From assembly GCA_039177505.1 (NCBI GenBank), contig JBCDFR010000075.1, positions 1 through 12,864 of the forward strand: a stretch of 12,864 bases of DNA, read 5' to 3'. Made by a program: the position numbers and the translations under genes. The notes under the pieces were generated by a model. The model searched no databases. It was given only the letters and a program-made list of their open reading frames with translations, and was not told where the DNA came from. Source of the stretch: JABSQH01 sp039177505. Lineage in GTDB: Bacteria > Actinomycetota > Acidimicrobiia > Acidimicrobiales > Ilumatobacteraceae. Of the stretch, positions 12,806-12,864 are shown piece by piece (the stretch's first letter is position 1; each line of letters opens with the position of its first letter).

Positions 12806-12864
12806 CCGTCGGCTCCCGAGAAGCCGGCTGCCGCCACGCGACGAGCAGCGAAGTTGACGATGAA
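12802..12864 (-). CDS. pstC: Phosphate ABC transporter permease PstC, C-terminal end only
   Basis: The window edge cuts this gene. The last 20 codons read FIVNFAARRVAAAGFSGADG then TGA, and the TGA overlaps the pstA start as ATGA. An end of the form VNxxARR fits the cytoplasmic tail of PstC, and pstC normally precedes pstA in pst operons. Identification rests mainly on position; the bulk of the protein is outside the window. Confidence 0.8.
   Translation of the reverse strand, partial: FIVNFAARRVAAAGFSGADG
12813..12817 (-). promoter_or_regulatory. Ribosome binding site for pstA
   Basis: GGGAG on the minus strand, 7 bases before ATG 12805 and inside the end of pstC. It fixes the start of the long PstA form with two extra N-terminal membrane segments. 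Confidence 0.6.

Overview
The window is GC-rich with a strong G/C bias at third codon positions, dense gene packing and many GTG starts. Several genes have a TANNNT -10 hexamer 6-9 bases before the start codon, which suggests leaderless mRNAs. Together with SenX3/RegX3-type phosphate regulators, an N-terminal PPHERTWRHPSE tag on a membrane protein and an MreB homologue, this points to a chromosomal segment of a high-GC actinobacterium. My best guess is an Acidimicrobiia/Ilumatobacter-like lineage; that is an inference. I see no tRNA, rRNA, CRISPR array, insertion sequence or phage gene.

Left part (1-2249, + strand): a TesB-type acyl-CoA thioesterase overlaps by 14 bases a secreted lipoprotein of the PQQ-dependent sugar dehydrogenase (GSDH) family. 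Next (2251-3956, - strand) is a tight three-gene run, moaE, then a one-TM small protein, then an mreB-like actin homologue. Divergent from it is a one-TM protein of unknown function (4031-4582). Its 3' end overlaps, tail to tail, an atypical NAD(P)-binding SDR/epimerase-like protein (4551-5651, -). That gene is divergent from a zincin-like DUF2342 protein (5711-6919, +) whose metal site looks degraded.

Right part (6840-12864, - strand): this is a phosphate-response locus. Transcription runs from pstC (only its last codons are in the window) through pstA, pstB, phoU, senX3 and regX3. Almost all junctions overlap by 1-4 bases. The high-affinity phosphate ABC transporter, its PhoU signalling adaptor and the two-component system therefore appear to form one transcription unit. 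A 12-TM MFS transporter follows regX3 and seems to have its own leaderless promoter. Its 3' end overlaps the DUF2342 gene by 80 bases in antisense.

Most of the content is ordinary core or near-core chromosome. The points most worth a second look are: the moaE/small-TM/mreB operon and the IEQP substitution in its MreB; two enzyme-fold proteins (SDR and zincin) that lack canonical catalytic residues, encoded head to head from one 59-base promoter region; the fully fused pst-phoU-senX3-regX3 operon; a G8 tract in senX3; and the cluster of leaderless promoters.
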